From assembly GCF_001269885.1 (NCBI RefSeq), contig NZ_LHVH01000035.1:248001-312000 (forward strand): a stretch of DNA of 64,000 nt, read 5' to 3'. Below, piece by piece: positions 60,314 through 64,000 of this stretch. The notes beneath the pieces were generated by a model. It was given only the letters and a program-made list of their open reading frames with translations, was not told the origin of the DNA and made no database searches. A program made the translations under genes and the position numbers. Every line of letters begins with the position of its first letter. Within the stretch, counting starts at the first letter, position 1. The stretch is from Pseudomonas kilonensis (GTDB taxonomy: Bacteria > Pseudomonadota > Gammaproteobacteria > Pseudomonadales > Pseudomonadaceae).

Positions 60314-60431
60314 CTGTAGGAGCTGGCGAAGCCTGCGATCTTTTGATCTTTTGATCTTTCGCTTGAGATCCAGGTGGCTGGGGAAAGATCGCAGCCTCGT
60401 TGCACTCGACAGCTCCTACACAGCTCCTACA
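60314..60431. repeat. Inverted repeat (TGTAGGAGCTG family)
   Basis: CTGTAGGAGCTGGCGAAGCCTGCGATCTTT is mirrored by AAAGATCGCAGCCTCG and CAGCTCCTACA, with a second AGCTCCTACAC copy on the right and the triplicated TTTTGATC in the middle. It lies at the convergent junction of the chaperone gene and the unknown secreted-type gene. Confidence 0.82.
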
Positions 60432-60465
60432 CGACACCTACACAGGTTGATGCAGGCTCATCGCT

Positions 60466-60969
60466 TTATCGAAGCTTCATCGCCTCGCCACCCTCCTGCA
60501 TGACTTTCCTTGCGCTGTCCATGAAGCCCTTGGTGACCTCCGTCACCGTATCGCTCATCAGCTTGGCCATGTCGGCGGAGCTTTTAACGAGCAACATGGC
60601 GCTCTGGCGTTCCTCCATGCCCATCTGCAGCTGGAACTGCTTTTCCATCAACTGCTTCTGACGGGTTTCCATCTCGCTCATGAAAGAGTCCGGCGTGCGG
60701 CTGGGCGTTTGCGCGTCATCCAGCGGTTGCGTGTCATTCGGTGCCGCCGCGTGGTTGGTATCCCGCGTTCGGGTGCGGCCACGCTGATGCAGCGTCGGTG
60801 GTGTCGAGGAGGAACGTCCCCGGCCATGCAGGCTTTGAGTGCCTTCGCGCTGCTGCGCCTCGCGGGGTCGTTGGCTCAGCGAGGGTGAGCGCGATGGCGA
60901 TAAGCTGTCGGTGCCGTGCAGGGCACCTGTGCCCCTTAAGGGGCTCGTCAGGGGTCTGGGTTCGGGCAT
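60466..60969 (-). CDS. HrpL-regulated protein with HrpA-like C-terminal domain
   Basis: 167 residues in two parts. Residues 1-95 are Ser/Pro/Thr/Arg/Gln-rich and look disordered, with an internal repeat GTGALHG (13-19) and GTQSLHG (43-49); such a leader suits a type III secretion signal. Residues 97-167 are helical, and residues 124-165 align without gaps to residues 24-65 of the HrpA-like pilin: by my count 18 of 42 are identical, including KL..DT, G.MD.A.K and GEA.K. A perfect hrp box lies 82 bases upstream. It could be a second pilin-type subunit, a tip protein or a translocated protein. I know of no named homologue. It is the first HrpL-driven gene beyond hrcU. Confidence 0.82.
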   Translation of the reverse strand: MPEPRPLTSPLRGTGALHGTDSLSPSRSPSLSQRPREAQQREGTQSLHGRGRSSSTPPTLHQRGRTRTRDTNHAAAPNDTQPLDDAQTPSRTPDSFMSEMETRQKQLMEKQFQLQMGMEERQSAMLLVKSSADMAKLMSDTVTEVTKGFMDSARKVMQEGGEAMKLR

Positions 60970-61050
60970 GGGAATCCTCCACGAGTCGATGTCTGTGTGG
61001 TGGGCACTGTCGGCAGGCCGGGATCCTCCGGACGAGCCTGGCTCACTCCC

Positions 61051-61079
61051 TGAGTGGCAGCCGCGTGTGCATCGGTTCC
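61051..61079 (-). promoter_or_regulatory. hrp box upstream of the 60466-60969 gene (minus strand)
   Basis: Read on the minus strand: GGAACC (61079-61074), 16-base spacer, CCACTCA (61057-61051), a perfect match. It lies between hrcU and the unknown gene, so that gene has its own HrpL promoter. Confidence 0.92.
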
Positions 61080-61086
61080 ATCGACC

Positions 61087-62187
61087 TCAACGCTGGTTCA
61101 ATTCCGGAATCTCGATCACCTCGCCCTTGGCCTCGTCATCCAGTTCGCGCAGCACCCGATAAATATGCGCAACCGCCTGGAGCGTCTCCCGGGGGATATA
61201 ACCGCCGACGTCTTCACGGTAGATCGTGCGTGCCAGCCAGACGCACTGGATGACCGGAACCCGCGCCGCCTTCGCACGCTCGATCAGCGCCCGAGCCTCG
61301 GCATCGACGCCTTTGACGATCAACTGCGGCAGCGGCGTTTCCTCGGGGCGATACAACAGCGCGACGGCATAGTGGGTGGGGTTGACCACCAGCATGTCGG
61401 CGTCTTCCACCGGCTTGGTCTCTTTGTTGACGGGCTGGTCGACCAACTGCCGGGCCAGGCTGCGGCGATGCATTTTTACATGGGGGTCGCCTTCCATTTC
61501 CTTGAACTCCTTGCGCACCTCCTCCTCGCTCATGCGCAGGCGCTTGGCGAAGAAATATTTCTGCAGGCCGAAATCGAGAATCGCCAGTACCAGCAATACG
61601 CCCAGGCAAATGTGCATGATGTGCCGAAACAGGCTGGCCAAGCCGCGCCAATAGCTGTGCAGGTCGCCGTTGACCAGATTGATCAACGAGCCGAGTGCCG
61701 GCAGGGTCACCAGATAGATCACGGTGCCGATAAACACGGCCTTGACCAGCCCCATGAACAGGTTGATCAGCGCCTGGCCGGAGAACATCTGCTTGGCCTG
61801 GTTCATCGGGTTCAGGCGGTTCGGGTCCGGCTGCAGGGCCTCGGGGGCGAACAGGAAACCGAACTGTATCCAGCCGGCCACCAGGCGCGTGACGATCGCC
61901 AGTCCCACGGTCATCAAGGTGAAATTGAGCAACACGCCACCGGCATGGGCCAAGGTTTCCTCAAAGGCCCGCACGAAGTCGACATCCAGCCGACGCAGCG
62001 GGAATGTCACCATGTCTCCCAAGGCCTGCATGCTGTCGTCGGCCTGGGTCAATGCCACTTCGGTGATCGCCGCAAGCACCAGCAGGCTGCTCAAGTCCTG
62101 GCTTTGGCCGACCTGGCCTTTGTTGCGCGCGTCGCGAATCTTCTTCGGCGTCGCCCGCTTGGTCTTTTCTCCACTGTCTTCGCTCAT
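61087..62187 (-). CDS. hrcU: T3SS export apparatus switch protein HrcU (SctU)
   Basis: 366 residues. The N-terminus EKTKRATPKKIRDARNKGQV is typical of FlhB/HrcU; four membrane helices follow up to about residue 210. The cytoplasmic domain contains the autocleavage site NPTH (Asn269-His272) in VVNPTHYAVALLY. It switches substrate class after self-cleavage. It is the last of the hrcQb-R-S-T-U run, 15 bases after hrcT. Confidence 0.97.
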   Translation of the reverse strand: MSEDSGEKTKRATPKKIRDARNKGQVGQSQDLSSLLVLAAITEVALTQADDSMQALGDMVTFPLRRLDVDFVRAFEETLAHAGGVLLNFTLMTVGLAIVTRLVAGWIQFGFLFAPEALQPDPNRLNPMNQAKQMFSGQALINLFMGLVKAVFIGTVIYLVTLPALGSLINLVNGDLHSYWRGLASLFRHIMHICLGVLLVLAILDFGLQKYFFAKRLRMSEEEVRKEFKEMEGDPHVKMHRRSLARQLVDQPVNKETKPVEDADMLVVNPTHYAVALLYRPEETPLPQLIVKGVDAEARALIERAKAARVPVIQCVWLARTIYREDVGGYIPRETLQAVAHIYRVLRELDDEAKGEVIEIPELNQR

Positions 62188-62202
62188 GCCCGAAGCCCTC
62201 CT

Positions 62203-63000
62203 TCAGGGTGACGGCAACAACAGGTGCAGCAGATGCCGGATTTCGCCATAGCGGCCGAGACGGCCGGTCATCGCGTCCCACAGCGTGGGCAGGTAGAACA
62301 GCAGGAAGCCCAGGCCGATCAGGCTCTTGGCCGGCATGGCGAGGACGAACACCTGCAATTGCGGGCTGTACAGGCTGAGCAGCGCCAGGCTGAACTCCAC
62401 CAGCAACAGCAAGCCGATAAAGGGCGCCGCGTAGAGCATCATGTGCATGAACATTTCGCCGAGCAGCCCGAGAAACACACCGAAGCCATCCGCGCCAGGC
62501 AATGGAAACCAAACGGTGGGCGACCACACCAGGTAGCTGTCCCAGATCACCTGGGTCAACGTGCCAATGCCCAAAGTGGTGACCAGCAGCAAGATCGTCA
62601 TCTCCTTGAACAAGAGGCCCAGGGGCGTGGTGTCGCTGCCGAGGGCCGGGTTCAACTGGCCACCGATGAGCGCACCGCGCTGGTTGTCCAGCAGGGCGCC
62701 CACCGACTCGTACAACCAGAACGGCATCGCCAGCAGCACCCCGAGCAAGAAGCCCAGCACCAGCTCCTTGAACATCAACCCGGCCAGCGACAGCCAATTG
62801 ACCTGGGCATCAATCAGCGCCTGGCGAATACCGGGCGCCGGCAACATGCCCAGGGCAAACACCACGGCATGGCGCGGCAAGCCTCGCAGGTGCTGGAAGC
62901 AAAACACCGGGACCAGGTAGGCGACCGGGTAAATGCGCGCCATGCCGAGCGCGATCGACAGCAGCAAGTCGAAATACGGGACAAAAGCCTGGGCCGTCAT
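62203..63000 (-). CDS. hrcT: T3SS export apparatus protein HrcT (SctT)
   Basis: 265 residues of the FliR/HrcT family with about six membrane helices. Readable signatures are ALIDAQVNWLSLAGLMFKELVLGFLLG, YESVGALLDNQRGALIGGQLNPAL and LPTLWDAMTGRLGRYG. It is part of the core export gate with HrcR and HrcS. The start codon overlaps the hrcS stop (TGATG). Confidence 0.96.
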   Translation of the reverse strand: MTAQAFVPYFDLLLSIALGMARIYPVAYLVPVFCFQHLRGLPRHAVVFALGMLPAPGIRQALIDAQVNWLSLAGLMFKELVLGFLLGVLLAMPFWLYESVGALLDNQRGALIGGQLNPALGSDTTPLGLLFKEMTILLLVTTLGIGTLTQVIWDSYLVWSPTVWFPLPGADGFGVFLGLLGEMFMHMMLYAAPFIGLLLLVEFSLALLSLYSPQLQVFVLAMPAKSLIGLGFLLFYLPTLWDAMTGRLGRYGEIRHLLHLLLPSP

Positions 63001-63254
63001 CAGGTGTTGGCCATCATTTCGAATGCCCGACGCAGCAGTCCCAGCAATTCCACGCCGATCCAGCGGCCCGTGACCAGCAAGGTCAGCCCGACCGCCACCA
63101 ACTTGATGCCGAAGGGCAAGGTCTGGTCCTGGATCTGCATCAAGGCCTGCACCAGGGAGGTCAGCACACCGACGATCACCGCCACGATCAAAGGCGGCGC
63201 GGAGAGCAGGACCACCAGCAACATGCCTTCCTTAAACAACGTCAGCGCGTCCAT
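63000..63254 (-). CDS. hrcS: T3SS export apparatus protein HrcS (SctS)
   Basis: 84 residues, FliQ family, two membrane helices. LVVLLSAPPLIVAVIVGVLTSLVQALMQIQDQTLPFGIK is the conserved core with the QxQDQTL-type loop. It is a helical hairpin of the export gate. It overlaps hrcT by one base and follows hrcR by 9 bases. Confidence 0.96.
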   Translation of the reverse strand: MDALTLFKEGMLLVVLLSAPPLIVAVIVGVLTSLVQALMQIQDQTLPFGIKLVAVGLTLLVTGRWIGVELLGLLRRAFEMMANT

Positions 63255-63263
63255 CGCACATCC

Positions 63264-63917
63264 TCAAAGATAGGAATAGAAGAGGCTGTCGAGCAATTGC
63301 GTCCAGCCCTGCACGAGGACAAAAATCAGCAGCTTGAGCGGCAACGAAATGGTCATGGGCGCGACCATCTGCATGCCGAGTGCCAGCAGCAGGTTGGACA
63401 CGATCAGGTCGATGACAATGAACGGGATATAAATCAAAAATCCCATCTGGAAACCGGCCTCGAGCTCCGACAGCATGAAGGCCGGGATGAGCAGCATCAG
63501 GTCGTCGCGGCTGGCCTGTTCGGCGCGCTCCTTGGGCCACATCCGCTGGGTGTTTTCCAGCAGGTGGGCGAGGATATCCGGGTTGGTATTGCGCGACATG
63601 AAGGCCTGCAACGGTTTTATCGCGTTTAGCGCAGAACCTTGCAACGCCTCAGTGTTGCTGAAGTCCAGCGGCCGTTCTTTCAGCTCTTCGGCGATGTTGT
63701 GGCCCACCGGCGCCATGATGAACAGCGTCGCGGCCAGGGCAATGGCATACAGCGCCATATTGGGTGGCACCTGCTGCACGCCGATGGCGTTACGGGTGAT
63801 GGTCAACACGATGGTTATCTTGAGAAAGGCGCTGCAGATGATCAGCAGCAGGGGGACCAAGGAAATCCCGCCGATGAACAGCGCCAACAGAAAGGGGTCG
63901 ACCCCCTGGAAGCTCAT
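63264..63917 (-). CDS. hrcR: T3SS export apparatus protein HrcR (SctR)
   Basis: 217 residues, FliP/HrcR family, four membrane helices. Core motifs: LLLIICSAFLKITIVLTITRNAIGVQQVPPNM near the N-terminus, and MGFLIYIPFIVIDLIVSNLLLALGMQMVAPMTISLPLKLLIFVLVQGW. It forms the pentameric base of the export gate. It overlaps hrcQb by 4 bases. Confidence 0.97.
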   Translation of the reverse strand: MSFQGVDPFLLALFIGGISLVPLLLIICSAFLKITIVLTITRNAIGVQQVPPNMALYAIALAATLFIMAPVGHNIAEELKERPLDFSNTEALQGSALNAIKPLQAFMSRNTNPDILAHLLENTQRMWPKERAEQASRDDLMLLIPAFMLSELEAGFQMGFLIYIPFIVIDLIVSNLLLALGMQMVAPMTISLPLKLLIFVLVQGWTQLLDSLFYSYL

Positions 63918-64000
63918 CCAGCCACATCCACGTGAGCGATTTGCAGGCCCAACCGGCCATCGACCTCGACCAGCTCGCCATGGGCCAGGGCCCGTTCGCC
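63914..64000 (-). CDS. hrcQb: T3SS C-ring protein HrcQb (SctQ C-terminal part), cut by window edge
   Basis: Only the last 28 codons are in the window. The frame reads ERALAHGELVEVDGRLGLQI and then AHVDVAG before the TGA. This is the end of a SpoA (SPOA/FliN-like) domain: the ARGELVEVDGRLG-type strand is its hallmark. In P. syringae the SctQ protein is split into HrcQa and HrcQb, and HrcQb directly precedes hrcR, as here. Whether the gene is split in this strain cannot be seen. Confidence 0.85.
   Translation of the reverse strand, partial: GERALAHGELVEVDGRLGLQIAHVDVAG

Overview
The window is chromosomal DNA from a fluorescent Pseudomonas, most likely of the P. fluorescens group. It is GC-rich and densely packed. 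Bases 1 to about 47 kb follow the gene order I know from the P. aeruginosa PA0407-PA0350 block: tonB3, yqgE, ruvX, pyrR, pyrB, pyrC', pilT, yggS, proC, yggT, metX, metW, rdgB, hemW, trmB, thiGS, mtgA, rpoH, ftsXEY, an M16 peptidase pair, rsmD, laoRBCA, coaD, fdx, mutM, ilvD and folA. This assignment rests on reading protein motifs and on remembered synteny; no database search was run.

Core part (1-50480). The genes fall into compact, often overlapping operons: nucleotide synthesis and repair (yqgE-ruvX, pyrR-pyrB-pyrC', rdgB, mutM, folA); amino-acid and sulfur metabolism (proC, metX-metW, ilvD, sseA, a cystine-type symporter); cofactors (hemW, thiS-thiG, coaD); and envelope, division and protein targeting (ftsY-ftsE-ftsX, mtgA, rpoH). 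There is also a long-chain alcohol/aldehyde oxidation locus (laoR | laoB-laoC-laoA) and a choline-phosphate phosphatase (pchP). pilT is present, but its usual partner pilU is missing from the adjoining position.

Type III secretion part (50816-64000, continuing past the right edge). This is an hrp1-type (P. syringae-like) T3SS. The order is hrpS, hrpA-like pilin, an unrecognised gene in the hrpZ position, hrpB, hrcJ, hrpD, hrpE | hrpF, hrpG, hrcC, hrpT, hrpV | CesT-family chaperone | convergent unknown gene, hrcU, hrcT, hrcS, hrcR, hrcQb (truncated by the window). Three perfect HrpL boxes (GGAACC-N16-CCACNNA) lie upstream of hrpA, of hrpF and of the unknown minus-strand gene at 60466-60969. 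hrpL itself is not in the window. The control logic follows the P. syringae model: HrpS with sigma54 drives hrpL; HrpV restrains HrpS; HrpG relieves HrpV; and HrpL turns on the boxes seen here.

The most unusual item is the 167-residue protein at 60466-60969. Its last ~70 residues align without gaps to the HrpA-like pilin (I count 18 identities over 42 positions), behind a Ser/Pro/Arg-rich N-terminal half. The two genes lie about 8.5 kb apart and each has its own perfect hrp box. Also notable are a non-harpin protein in the hrpZ slot, stem-loops at both ends of the predicted hrpA message, a single HrpS-type activator with no HrpR beside it, and an 88-bp tandem repeat between hrpE and hrpF.

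About sixteen palindromic REP-like elements of four sequence families are scattered through the window. All eleven convergent gene junctions carry one, five tandem junctions carry one, and none of the ten divergent promoter gaps does. No tRNA, rRNA, CRISPR array, transposase or integrase was seen.
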